Made by a program: the position numbers and the translations under genes | Assembly (NCBI RefSeq): GCF_008831285.2 | Contig: NC_045148.1 | Location: 14,858,802-14,922,801 of the forward strand | Length of the DNA: 64,000 bases | Source: Nymphaea colorata | Lineage: Eukaryota > Streptophyta > Magnoliopsida > Nymphaeales > Nymphaeaceae | Direction of reading: 5' to 3' | Shown: piece after piece, positions 50,301 to 61,401 of the stretch | Layout: each line of letters starts with the position of its first letter | Numbering within the stretch: position 1 is the stretch's first letter | Notes under the pieces: model-generated | Told to the model about the DNA's origin: nothing | What the model saw: the letters and a program-made list of their open reading frames with translations, nothing else | The model's database searches: none

Positions 50301-53300
50301 TGATTGATCATTTCTGAGATTCTCTTTCTCTCTCTCTCTCTCTCTGTGGTGGAATGTCGGGTTCAAAAAATAGGCCAGGAGAGTGGATCAGGCTTCAAGG
50401 TGAGCATACGCCCACCCTGGCCCATATGTCTTCACGTGGCCCATGCATCACTCCACCACTCCATGCATGGATACAACAAGCAAGGTATATGCCAATACTT
50501 ATTTAGGTGGATACTCAAATCCATTTTCAAATAATGCATAATGAACTACTGAAATGTTCACTATTAATGGAAGGGGTCTCCCAGCCCGTTTGCAGCGGGG
50601 AAAAAAAAAACTAATGAAATGTTCTAAACAAAGTTAGGCAGATTATAGTGCTTTATAGTTTATACAACTATAACATTATCCAAACAAAGAAAAAGTGACA
50701 TTATTTTAGTATACTTTCTTTTACTTAGATAAACATGTCTAGAAGGCAAGATCTTGTAGAACGATCAAATTTGAGAACCGAAATTACACATTTTTCAGCA
50801 AATCCAAGAGAACCACCCTTCCGAGCTCTTGTGAGGCAAATGGAGCCAGATTATACCCCTTTCACCAATGCATCCGTGGAGTAGGAGATATGTACACTTG
50901 TATACTTTGGGTGCCAATTTGCAGTTTTATGCCTTTCTTAGTAATTTAGACAAGACAAGATATATGAGAGATATCAGCTGAAATGAAATGTTTTTATTAA
51001 TTTTACATCTAAACTAGTGAAAATAAGATCTAACTTATCCTGGAATAGCTTAAACTGTCAAATTGGATATTAAAACTTACTTTAATCTTCTTGCCTGTGT
51101 TAACATTGACCATAAAGTCACCCTTCCGGATGACACCCTGATAAATTCTGCCAGACCAAAACAAATAGGATACATTCAGCGCAAATGAGTAGCTGGATGA
51201 GAAAATAATATGAAGTAGGCAGAAAAAGGCTACTTCATTTGCAATATTATACATGAATAAGTCAACCACCTAAGATATGTAAGCTGACCAAAACGCCCTT
51301 CCTCTAACTTGAATGCTAGTGCAACAAGAGGTCCAACTGGTGTCCCTGACAGTGTAACCTACACCACACAAAACACATACACTTAGTTCCTAAGGCTAAC
51401 AAACAAAATGCATACACAACACTACACACACACACACACGAGTACATGCATATAAGCACAGACGTTTATGTATTATTATAAGCAGACCTTCTCTTCATTC
51501 TTTGTTTGATCAAGGGCATAATTTTCAACTTCAGTGGGGCATGGCAAGTAGCTTAGCACCCCATTAAGAAGAGGTTGTACACCCTGTGTAAATCAGAAGA
51601 ATTTAATAACATCTTCAGCCACACAATAACAATCAATTCTGCGAACAATTCCATGAAAAAATAGAGAGAATAAATGTGAAGTAAAAGTCAGTCGGACTCC
51701 AAATTGACTAAACCTATTTGCTCCATGAGTGTTCAAGATGAAAACCACAACTACCTTTCTCAAATGTAAAGGAAAGACACATAAATGAATATTTACCTTG
51801 TTTTTGAATGCACTGCCCATGAAAACAGGAACAAATTTACGAGCGATGGTAGCCCGGCGGATAGCCATCTGATAGACATATTTTATGATCAAATATAAAT
51901 AACAACACAACCAAGAATTGTGATATGCTTCTTTAATAACTAAAAGGGAAAGTGTCAAGAATAATGGACATCTATCTAATATGCATCAGATAACATATAC
52001 TGCTACTACATTTTAAGATTAAGGAACCAAAATCACTGTTCATGAGTTGATTCAGTTACATATGCATTAGCCAAACTTAAAACACATAAACATCAAGATA
52101 TATGCAAGCAAAAAAATGAAAACCTTTATGCTGGAATTACAGAAAGGGACAATATCACTATTGATAATTTGATATGGTAAGTAGCGCAAAGCAAAGCACA
52201 TTAACCTCTAAGTCACTAGGAGAGATTGGCTCATCACTGAGAAAAGCTTCAGCTAGTTTATCATCCACTTCAGAGACCACTTCTATAAGCTCGTGTCTCT
52301 TCTCTGTTACCATACTTTCTAGATCTGTGGGTACATCTGCAGTAACAACATTTTCCCTGCATAGGAGCATAGTGTTATTAAAATCTAAATATGTCAACAA
52401 TTGCATGAGGAAAATTGTTAAAAGCACGAAAAACAACAAACCCGTTACTGCCATGAAAGAAGTAAGCTTTCATATGAACAAGATCTACAAGCCCCTGAAA
52501 TTCTTCTTCCAACCCGATAGGAATTTGCACTGCTGCAGCATGATGTCTGAGTTTAGATCTTGCCTATAATAGAAAAAGCAACGGGTTTCCACAGAAGAAG
52601 CATATCAGTGGTAGCAATCAACTAATCAATAAAATTAACTTTCATGAAAGAGAAAATACTACAGAACAGAACAAAAATCAAATCAGATCAATAGCACATA
52701 CAAAAAGAATAAACTCACCAACCGCTGAGTGCTGACACGTAAAAGTAAAAACATATTTTAACACATAACAAGGCTATGTGGAACATATTACCACACTTGG
52801 CCTAGCCGTTGTATAAAAGCTAAATCTCAGTGCTAATAAACTATATCCTCAATGTAAAAAAGCTTCCACACATATCCACTTTACACATACCACACCATTC
52901 AATAGATTTCATGTCAAAGGTACAGATGTTGGGATATAGAGTCAATATTATGAGCACATAAAATTAAACGAAAGGACAAGCACGATTGTCTAAGTTTTAT
53001 CTCCCTATAAGTACCTGGCTAAGAACCTTCCAAGGGTCAGCTCCCATACGATCAAGTTTGTTTATAAATGCCAGTCTTGGAACTTCATACCGACGCATTT
53101 GACGATCAACAGTTATCGATTGACTTTGCACCCCGCCAACACTACAGAGCACAAGTATGGCACCATCAAGAACACGCAGTGCTCTTTCCACTTCAATGGT
53201 GAAATCCACATGGCCAGGGGTGTCAATTATATTAATCTACAAAAACACAATATGGAAAATGCAATTAGAAGTGCTTAGAATTTCATACAGTATTTCATCC

Positions 53301-54312
53301 GAAGGTACAGATGTTCACGAGAGCAACAAATACAGTTGGAAGCTTTCGTGAATTACTGAGCCCCTTCCTTCAGCAAAGTTATATAGGAAACCAAAAAGTC
53401 CACGAGAAAAATGTCATCCTACCGATATCAACATATATTCACAAATCGAAAGAGATGGCGTAGATAGATATTGTAGCATAACCAAATGTCCTCAACACGT
53501 AAACGCATTCCGCTTCTACCAGACAAGTGGATACACCAAAGTACATGGTTCAAAGTCGACTAACTAAAGCATTAACAACTCGAGAAAGAAGAAAAACGCA
53601 ATATCCAAATCAAAATTTTGGCAGCAAGCATATTGAACTGGTTCTTGAAAGCAGAAACTTACCTCTGAAAATAATTTGAGTTGAATTCTTGGGTGGTTTT
53701 TTTTTTCAAACATTTCAAAGTTCCACCAATTAGTGCTATATTCAAAATGATTCATTGACAGCGCGTGATTGAGTGCACCAAGTTACCCAGAAGCTTTGAT
53801 TACGGCACTAACTTTAAGATATCACAAAATAAAATACCAAGCAATATCAAACAATTGTCCCGCTTCTCTGGATCATTAACGCACACAAAGTACGACATAA
53901 GGTCCACAATCGAAGACAGAAAAGGCCTGACCTGGTAGCCATTCCAGGTGCAGTAGGTGGCGGCGGACTGGATGGTGATGCCCTTTTCCCTCTCTAGGTC
54001 CATTGAATCCATCTTAGCGCCAACCCCGTCCTTCCCTCGTACCTCGTGGATCTCGTGGATCCTCCCGGTATAGAAGAGAACACGCTCAGTCAGCGTCGTC
54101 TTGCCAGAGTCGATGTGGGCAGAGATTCCGATGTTTCTCATCCGGTCCATCGATTCCTTCCACCACGGAGAGGAGGAGTCTTTAGCAGCAGTGGCAGCTG
54201 CGGAGGAAGATGAGGAGAGCCACCTTCTCGAGCACCACCCACGGCCTCCGGCTCCAGCTCCCCACACCCTCACCACCAGGAGGATGGCCGAGTCCCTCCG
54301 ACCACCACCCAT
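41375..54312 (-). CDS. MEFG1: mitochondrial elongation factor G
   Basis: Twenty minus-strand exons join to 747 residues: 54312-53932, 53236-53015, 52563-52442, 52356-52206, 51868-51797, 51583-51488, 51358-51270, 51147-51081, 45313-45275, 44718-44658, 44548-44439, 44345-44271, 44188-44120, 44034-43913, 43177-43052, 42951-42831, 42686-42586, 42489-42429, 41689-41636, 41479-41375. The Arg/Ser-rich N-terminus fits a mitochondrial presequence. The GTPase motifs are AHIDSGKTT (65-73), DTPGH (132-136) and NKLD (186-189). Domains II-V follow, including [16 protein letters not shown] and [20 protein letters not shown]. It catalyses GTP-driven ribosome translocation in mitochondria. Length and motifs fit plant MEFG1 (usually ~750) rather than plastid EF-G. 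Intron 8 is 5.8 kb because of a copia insertion; intron 9 holds a MITE. A (GA)n run abuts the start codon in the leader. Confidence 0.95.
44856..45215. mobile_element. fold-back MITE, Stowaway-like, in MEFG1 intron 9
   Basis: The 360 bp element has inverted ends CAAAAAAGGC...GCTTTTTTG flanked by TA on each side. The outer ~36 bases pair with few mismatches (both arms contain GTTTG and CAAATAACAA), and pairing continues inward through AACTTTTAAAAG / CTTTCAAAAG and TCTCAAA / TTGAGA blocks, so the whole element could fold into one hairpin. TA duplication and the C-A run fit Tc1/mariner Stowaway-type MITEs. It lies between exons 9 and 10 and does not touch splice sites. Confidence 0.7.
45527..45781 (+). 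repeat. 5' LTR of copia element
   Basis: 255 bp, TG...CA. It contains a GAGAAAGAGAGAG run that is 2 bp shorter in the 3' LTR, and a CTCTTTCTCTGTACTCG end shared by both. Confidence 0.93.
45794..46317 (+). other. GC-rich leader replacing gag in the copia element
   Basis: About 500 bp between primer site and protease, far more GC-rich than the rest of the window. It is built from repeated CCGCCG, CCTGCCGTCG and CTCTGCGCCGTCG words and the doubled phrase GACCTGCTCCCTG / GACCTGCTTCCTG. No frame shows a capsid (UBN2-type) domain or CCHC zinc knuckle. The sequence is open on several frames, including a 207-codon antisense frame, purely because stop codons are rare in it. Its origin is unknown: a captured GC-rich segment or a family-specific leader. 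Confidence 0.7.
46318..49705 (+). pseudogene. broken copia pol polyprotein
   Basis: From 46318: aspartic protease with the DSGATHHMT site, a pre-integrase zinc region ([13 protein letters not shown]), then an in-frame TGA at 46930-46932 where the second Cys of the zinc-binding CxxC should be. Integrase core resumes ([35 protein letters not shown]). A one-base loss near 47500 shifts the frame. RT follows from about 48170 ([26 protein letters not shown] near 48725-48736). A second one-base loss near 48825 precedes RNase H ([25 protein letters not shown]). The frame ends at TGA inside the first bases of the 3' LTR. Confidence 0.93.
49700..49951 (+). repeat. 3' LTR of copia element
   Basis: 252 bp, matching the 5' LTR except for five substitutions, a 2-bp and a 1-bp deletion. 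It is preceded by the purine tract at about 49689-49699. Confidence 0.93.
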
Positions 54313-54331
54313 TTCTCTCTCTCTCTCTCTC

Positions 54332-55386
54332 TGCTTCTACCGTGGGCCGGCCGGCGACTAGTTGGAGAAGGGCGACAACAGCCGCCGGAGGAAGAGGGAG
54401 AAGCCTAAACCCCAACCAAACGGGGTCTTCGTTTTTCAGGGTTTTGTTTTATTAATTGGAAAACGTTTTCATAGCTTCGAGCTGCACGAATTTTGATATT
54501 TATATGACACTTGCTGGAGAAATCGCTGTATCGTCAGCCCGCCCACGCCAAGGCTCTTCTAGATACAATCACTGAAATAAAAGTCTCTAGATATACGTTT
54601 ATTTAATGGTAATATATTTACTAAAGTAATTTCGCAATAAGTTGAGTCTTTCTAGTTGTAAAAAATCAATCAATAGATTTTAGAAATTTCATATTCAGAA
54701 ATTAATTTTTAAATACTAATCAACAAAGTTATGTGCATTCATTCATGTCCAAAGCAATCGACTCTCCATCTTGATCTAGATGCATTTTATGATCCTAAAA
54801 GCACGAGGAATGACCGAATGTGGAGGTTTTTGGTTCTCATTTTTGGGTGGTAATTGTTAACCACATGTTACTCACAAATTGCATTTATGTATGCAAATTC
54901 AGTTAGACATTACGTCAAAATGTGTCTTCAACTAATTTGCCAAGTAGCTATCGGTCACTTTATTTAAAATATATATATGTGACAGAGAAAAGAAACAAAA
55001 GGAAATGGAAGTTTTAATAAAGGAAGCAAATGGTAAAGATTCAGATTTGTTTTCTCCATATGATCACATCTGACCCATTGGATGTGAATCGGATTTGATT
55101 CGAGTTTAGATTGGCTCCCCGCTAACTATTTTGTATCCGGATTCTGAGTTATGTTGTGTCAAATTCAGAGCTCGTGGCAGAAATTGTAAAAGAAAATCTG
55201 GAAGTCACGAATCCAATTATTGGTTGGATTTAGTTTTCCTCAGTTTGACAGAATGCGGCGTCAACGTTAATCGGATTCTGCAGTAGTGAAGATCAGAGAA
55301 ACAGGTGTTGCGCGCAGCTCAGCACTATCGTGAGACACCATTAGAACCACTGGTTCTCAAATCTGATTATCAAATCAGTATACTGT
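54332..55386. other. 5' flank of MEFG1 and intergenic DNA
   Basis: The leader and promoter of the minus-strand MEFG1 gene lie here; on its strand a CCAAT box occurs near 54460. Further on the DNA is AT-rich without a gene. Confidence 0.4.
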
Positions 55387-55561
55387 GATTCATGCAGGGG
55401 CAGAGAGCTAAAAAATCTTGGTTAACAGACACTAGTTATATAATTTAAGATTTTTAAGGGGCACCTGTACTTAAATGAGAAAAGTTCGATGAAATTTTAA
55501 TATAAAAATGAATACTGTTTGTGGGCAATTGCCCGCACCTGTCTTGGCCCCTGCATCCATG
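55387..55561. mobile_element. hAT-type MITE (CAGGGG ends)
   Basis: Element 55395-55553 (159 bp) from CAGGGGCAGAG to GGCCCCTG. The flanks gattcatg and catccatg match at six of eight positions, consistent with an old 8-bp target duplication. Same terminal type as the element at 36.3 kb, but the interior is AT-rich and different. Confidence 0.65.
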
Positions 55562-55606
55562 TTAGGAACATTAATGTGATCCAGTGGAATATGTAGCATG
55601 AAACAC

Positions 55607-57147
55607 TAAGGCCACGTTTGATGCACATGGATTTTACTGTGCATCAGGGTAAAATTGCCGATTTTGTACGGCTTTTCGTGATGCAATCAAACGCAGTAAA
55701 AATCTCCTCGTCGAAACCGATGGAGCAGGGTAAATTTACCCTGAAAAAAAGTCGGACCCTCCAGGGTCCGACTTTTTACCGTGGATTTTTTTTTTGCCTG
55801 TTCGGGCTTTGTCTGTTCTCACGCCGCACGCGATGGAGCAGCCGGCGATTCCACCCTGGCTTCTCCATTTTCATTTTCGCAGTGGACAGCCTGCGAACTC
55901 TCCCTCTCCGCGCAGGGGAACTCACTCTCCGGCGACAAAAAGTTCTCCTACAACGTGCGGCTGATCCAGGTGAGGCTCTATTTGTTATGCCCGCGTTAAG
56001 ATGGGCTGTTTGGGAACCCTACCGCCTCTCTTCTTGCTCATTCGGGTGAATAGAGGAGGAGTTAAGAGAGAATGAGGAAGGGAGAGAATGAGAGCCAAAA
56101 AGAGCGAGAGAGGGAATGAAAGAGTGAGAAAGGGAGCACGAGAGACGAGGAAGGGGGACGGAAGAGAAGAGGGGGGGATAGAGAGAGAGAGAGAGGAACG
56201 CGAGGAAGAAGAAGGGCACTAATAGTAATGGTAAAATCGTTTGAGATTTTCAATTTTTTCTTTTAATCGTTAATTTTTCTTTTGGATTAATGGGTTGGGC
56301 AATTAGCTTGCCCATCTGAATAAAGGAATTCCAGTTTTAACAATTGATGGCATGAGTTTTGTGACGTAGAAAAATTAGTACGTTGGGTAAATTTTGGGGT
56401 TTTCCTTTCGATATGAAGAAAAATTGAGTGATGAGTGTGGGAGAGCCTTGTAACAGTATATGAATCACTCTTTTACTCTGCTGGCTTCGATTACTGCCTG
56501 CTCATGTATCTTTTCTGCAAAACTAAGGAAGCTTCGGTCAGATTTCAAGGATGGGGGTTCTGTTACTGCTGGAAATGCTTCTGAGATCAGGTCTGCATTT
56601 ACTTTTACTCTGCATTACTAGCAGATTGTGTTATATGATTTATTCCCAGTAGTTGTGACATAGTGTCCAGCTCAAAACATTTGCTGCACATGATGCTTTT
56701 AGTTTGAATAATTTTTTCTGATGTTATGGGGAAAAGAATCATCACGATTCTGTGTTTCTGTGAGTTTTTTTTTTGCTAGCCAAGAAAAACGTGAACTTTA
56801 TTCTTGTTCTGCTTAGCTTATGTTGGATCTCTCCAGCTTCCCAATCACATTTTCTTCTTATTGATGTCAAAATACCAAGTTACCTGCAGGTAGGAGGATT
56901 TCTTTCCAGGCTTGTAGTGACAACAACGATAACAACTTTCATAATGCAACGGTCAATTTTTTTGTCCATGAAAAAGTTTTCTTCCATACCAAACATTGAA
57001 TATTTTACCCTTCCAAAAAATTCCAGGCCATCAAACATGGCCTGAAACAAGGAAAAGAAAAATTTACCATCTTTTCAGTTTACCGTGGAGAATTTTCCTT
57101 GAAAAAATTCCCCCTCAAAAAAATCCAGGCCATCAAACGTGGCCTAA
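55607..57147. mobile_element. non-autonomous PIF/Harbinger-like element with captured gene DNA
   Basis: Element 55610-57144 (1535 bp). Its ends are GGCCACGTTTGATG and the exact inverse CATCAAACGTGGCC, and pairing continues inward through a TGGATTT block. TAA flanks each side (55607-55609, 57145-57147), the 3-bp duplication typical of Harbinger elements. No transposase is present. The interior holds a GC-rich exon-like piece (about 55840-55970) ending at a CAG/GTGAGG donor, a GA-rich run (56050-56200) and a thiolase exon. A second, slightly changed copy of the end (GGCCATCAAACATGGCC, 57028-57044) lies inside the right end, suggesting an internal duplication or nested insertion. Confidence 0.75.
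56517..56590 (+). pseudogene. captured acetoacetyl-CoA thiolase exon fragment
   Basis: The 74 bases read AKLRKLRSDFKDGG, then SVTAGNASEI plus two bases, and stop at AG/GT. This matches the segment before the active-site region of plant cytosolic acetyl-CoA C-acetyltransferase (AKLRKLRP-FKE-GGTVTAGNAS-IS), including the known split serine codon at the exon end. The flanking intron was taken along, so capture was from genomic DNA, not mRNA. The next thiolase exon is absent. Confidence 0.7.
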
Positions 57148-57439
57148 GTGACTTGCTTCTACATGGAGACACCAAATAAAAGTTGTGGTGATGGTGCCAA
57201 ATATTGGTGCATTTCCTTAGGACAAGGGACTAGTTCAACAAGGGAGAAGAATGTTTCAAGAGTATGATAGACCAACAATGTTGCTTAAAAAGCATCAAGT
57301 TGAACATGAGTTACAGCACAGTTCGCATTGCAGTTTTCCGTGAACCAGTATCAGTCCCTGTCCTACACTTATCCAGCCACTGAAAAGCCTTGCGTTTGCA
57401 GACAAAGAAAGCTGAAGTACTAAACTGAACCAGGATGGA

Positions 57440-60400
57440 CTAGTTCTGCTCATCTCCCGACTTGTTCTTTTTCTTCATCACCTCACCGCCTCTCTGCTCA
57501 TGCTGCAGAAAGGTATAAATGTTGCAGTGTAAGAAGAAAGACGCATTCATTTCAAATATGAATGTACCATAACTAAGGCGTCTATGGAAGTTACATTTCG
57601 GAGGGTCGTACACTGACGGGCAGGGTATGGATGGTTGTGCTTCCATGAGCGTCATAACAATTTCCTCTAAACCTCCATTTTCCTGTTTCAAAACCAGCGA
57701 TTGAAGTGTTAGAGACGATGGTACATCTCAAAGTGCAGTAAGTTCGAGAAGCAAAGCAGAGGAACAATTTTTGTTTGACCCTGGCATATAAATGGTCTTC
57801 ATTGGTTTGATTTTCAGGAAGCCAAGCAATTAAAATTCATGCTTCTTCTTGCTTGGCAGGAACTAAAGGGTCATGGTGTATGAACACGCTTCATGAAAAC
57901 ATGGGCACCTGCTTAAACACGACTTACCTAACTAGATATTTAGCATTAGATTGATTAAAATGTTTCATTCGGTTGTTCTATCGGCTTGGCAGGGGAAATA
58001 GTACCTTTGGAGGATCATATGTAAGTAGATCGGAAGCAAGATCAGGACGTGCCGCCATGAACGGAGTGACGCTTTCTGGTTCACAGACATGACCTTGAAT
58101 CTGAACAACACATTAAAGAAGATGATAGTATTGTCAGAGGCACAAGCGCCTATAAGATAATCAGGAAATAGTTGCTAAAACAGATAAGTCGTAGCCACGA
58201 TGCAGATGAAAGATTTGTGCATACGATTGGCCAGACGAAATAACATCTTTAGATCGATGTCCTTATTCACAATTCTTGAGTAGCTAAAACAAAATACACG
58301 CCATTTTGATTCATTTTCACAGGAAATTGCATCTTTAGCACGGGCAAAATTTGGTAGCCGGCCGGTCGTATCTTGGGGAACCCCTGCAAGTTGGGTCCAA
58401 CCGAGAAGGCCGTTGTATGGTATCTTTCCTATGAGTGATCAATGTTGTAGAATGAAAATATAAGAATGAGTGCAAGATGCGAGGCAATGATTTACGGTTT
58501 GAAGACAAGTATTTGGCCCATATGATGTCGCTTCATGGATAAATGGCAAGTTCATCACTGACAACGGGTACATCGCGGCATCGTTTCTGGTGTAGAAATC
58601 GCATGCTAATTCTTCCTGCACAAATACGTTCATACCTGATAATTAATGCAACCATTCTAGGATAATGAGTCAATAGCGAGCTATAAAGAACCAAAATACA
58701 AATTAAATGACAACTGAAAAGCAGCATTTGTGAAGGAAGAATTGGTGTGGGAGTATCAGTAACAGCGAAAAAGAAGTCTCAGATATTTTGAAACTTTTAC
58801 TTTTTTGGCACCTAGAGGATTTGGAAGTTTTTTTTATCATTAGGTTATGTTTTATTTCAATTACTTTATCCATGCATGGATACAACCCCTAGTAAACAGA
58901 AAAATCAGAAAATCAGATCTGTAATATGATGGCAAGCATACACAAAATTAGGACAAAAACTCTAATTAGGCCATAATGAGATAACCGAGGATCTCAGATC
59001 CAGGTATAGGTCTGATGTGGATCTGAAAACTACGCAGTGACATGGAGATGATCAGATGAAATAAGCGCGCGTAGAGAAAAAAGAGAGAGAGATCTGCTGT
59101 TACATCGATTGGCTCCTTGGGAAGCACATCAAGCAAGAAATCCATGTCAGCTGAATGGTCTACTGCTGTGACTATGTCTCCCTTCTGTAAGGTTCTCCTG
59201 TTGCAGTCCTCCGTATGCAGCCACGATCTTAGTGTCAGGTCCAGCACCAGCATCTCACAGGCTCTTGAAAAGAGATAAGGTGTCTCTGCACTTATCATCT
59301 TTAATGCAACATGTTAGATGTTTGTGCACTGTAAAAATTCTCAGTGGAATAATCCTTTCATGAGTAGAACCAATACCAACCTTAACTTCGGGATCTGCTT
59401 TCATGATCTTCTTGATGCGAGTCAGTGGCAGAGCATGTTGTTTTACATCTGTGCAACAGATGGAATCAGGAACTCGTGTGGCATATAAAAGGCCAACTAA
59501 AAGCACTTCCTCTGTCGGTTTCTAGTTAGTTTCGAGTCTTCTTGGCCTCAAGAGTTTTGAAGGGCTGTGTCCGACCATTTTTGAGTAGTTGACAAAATTT
59601 ACAGGCTCTCTGCAACGCAGATGGAGCGGAAGAAAGTTAATGGCCTGACTCACTCTGGTTTGACCAGGGAACCCAGTTTCTCTCTCTCTCTCTCTTATTA
59701 TTTGGATCATAGATTATATCAGGATCCGGCCCAGTTTCTTTCTGTTTCTCCGTTGGACATTGTTATTTAGATACTTTATTGTATTAAAGCACTAGCGCCA
59801 GCTATCAAAATCTTGACTCCTTCCATTGAAAGCCTTAAACTTGACGTCACAGCTAGCTTGAACTTTATTCTTCCCCCCAAGAAAGGAAAAGTTATCCTGA
59901 ACTATGAAATGGGAATCGGGATATGTCCTGCCAAATCTGCCGACCCTATCAAGGATGCATCTTCATTGCCCACTACAATTTTTCTCTTCAGGGTATATGA
60001 ATGTGCAACAAGATCAACTTTTTTCATAATTATTTTTCTTTTATTATGCCTTTTTTTTTAAGAAAAGATACAATTTTATGATTGTTGACTGATGTCCATT
60101 TTACCATGACAAGTTGATCCTAATTATAAAAGTTGGAAGGAATAGCCTCGAACAGGTAAAACTGAAGAAGATGTTTGATTTGGAATCTCTTAATTAATTA
60201 GATACAAATTGAAAACCTTTGCTGTCTGAACGCAAAAGAATTTAGGTCTTTAAGTTCTCTCCAGTGGAGCAAGTGCCTAGTGAGGAACAAGCACAAGAAA
60301 GAAAGAAAGAGAGAAAGAAAGAAGACATCGTAAACCTATGGTGTTTAACATGTCAAACATTTGTTGCTGCCAGAACCTCCGGATCCTTTCCTTATGAAAC

Positions 60401-61062
60401 TCCATGATTAAGCAACGGGATTGTTTTGCTGCCTACAAGATTGAAATATATAAATATGTAAAACAAATAACAAATTCAGTAATTCAAAAGTTGAAGTTTG
60501 CTGCACGTGACGATCACAATCTCTCCAGTACCAATCACATGTAAAGAATTTCTGATGAACTCCAATTAAAAAAGTTACACATGTGCTACACTAAACTACA
60601 TATGTAGTTAACATAATACGGATTGCCCCTTTTTATGAACAATGCAGTCACATACCTCATGATAATATGCAACTTCTATTTCTTTTATTTATTTATTTAT
60701 TTTTACCAGCTGCAGGCAAAAGCCTTGAGGTTTTCATGCTCACTTGGAAGCACACTCAGCTCAGACCTTGCAGCAAATATTGCCCTTCTAGCTGGGTCTC
60801 CAACGTAATTGTACTCTTAATTAATCATGTCAGCTAATAAGAAGTATTCTAGAATTAGTCATACCTAATGTACTAGTTCTTGATTAGAGCATCATATATA
60901 ATATAAATTGTCTTATGGTTCATGATATTGGAAGTATTCATGCAGAGGATCACCATTTTGCCTCTTTTCACAATTATAATGCATGACACAGGCACGATGA
61001 GTAACAAAAACACGGTCATAAGCTGCTCAGCCTTCTGCACTACCCCATTTTTTTAGGCACAG

Positions 61063-61129
<67 letters not shown>

Positions 61130-61261
61130 AAGTGCACTTACCTGTTGTTGATGTGATTCTTGGGGGTGGTGAGCGAGCGCGGTTGTAGATAGGAAGTTCT
61201 GCATTGGTGGGAGAAGAGACAGAGGGCCTTGATATGAACTAACAGAGTGGGTGGCATCCAT
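57440..61261 (-). CDS. NF-YC: nuclear transcription factor Y subunit C
   Basis: Minus-strand exons: 61261-61142, 60432-60336, 59448-59381, 59298-59104, 58615-58496, 58100-58005 and 57682-57440; all joins keep frame, giving up to 312 residues. The histone-fold core spans about 60-155: HKERIRRFWQQQM, LPLTRIKKIMKADPEVK, MISAETPYLFSRACEMLVL, LTLRSWLHTEDCNRRTLQKGDI. NF-YC pairs with NF-YB and then recruits NF-YA at CCAAT boxes, or CCT-domain proteins, in the nucleus. Most canonical plant NF-YCs have AKACEM and few coding introns; here the sequence is SRACEM and introns cut the fold itself. The 3' end is uncertain: reading on gives the long form, whereas splicing from the GTAACT donor near 57599 to the CAG near 57502 would end the protein at about 262 residues. 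Confidence 0.88.
61061..61126. repeat. (CA)n-(GA)n microsatellite in NF-YC intron 1
   Basis: About 15 CA units then about 18 GA units. In the gene direction it forms a long TC tract only ~15 bases after the exon-1 donor, a place where pyrimidine runs can affect splicing. Confidence 0.9.
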
Positions 61262-61375
61262 TCTATCAGCTCTATGCTGGCTGCTTAATTCTTTCCTTGC
61301 CTGGATTATACCTTTCTTCTGCTTCCTCTCCCACGCAGATTGAAAGATGCGGGTACTGAGTAATAGTTATAAACG

Positions 61376-61401
61376 CGAGAGAGAGAGAGAGAGAGAGAGA
61401 G
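61376..61401. repeat. (GA)n run upstream of NF-YC
   Basis: Thirteen GA units about 115 bases upstream of the start codon, within the presumed leader or promoter. Confidence 0.85.

Noticed and set aside
60690-60800. Extra NF-YC exon between exons 1 and 2
   Set aside because: A short minus-strand frame looked possible, but exon 1 (phase 0) joins exon 2 directly in frame and the extra peptide does not resemble NF-YC.
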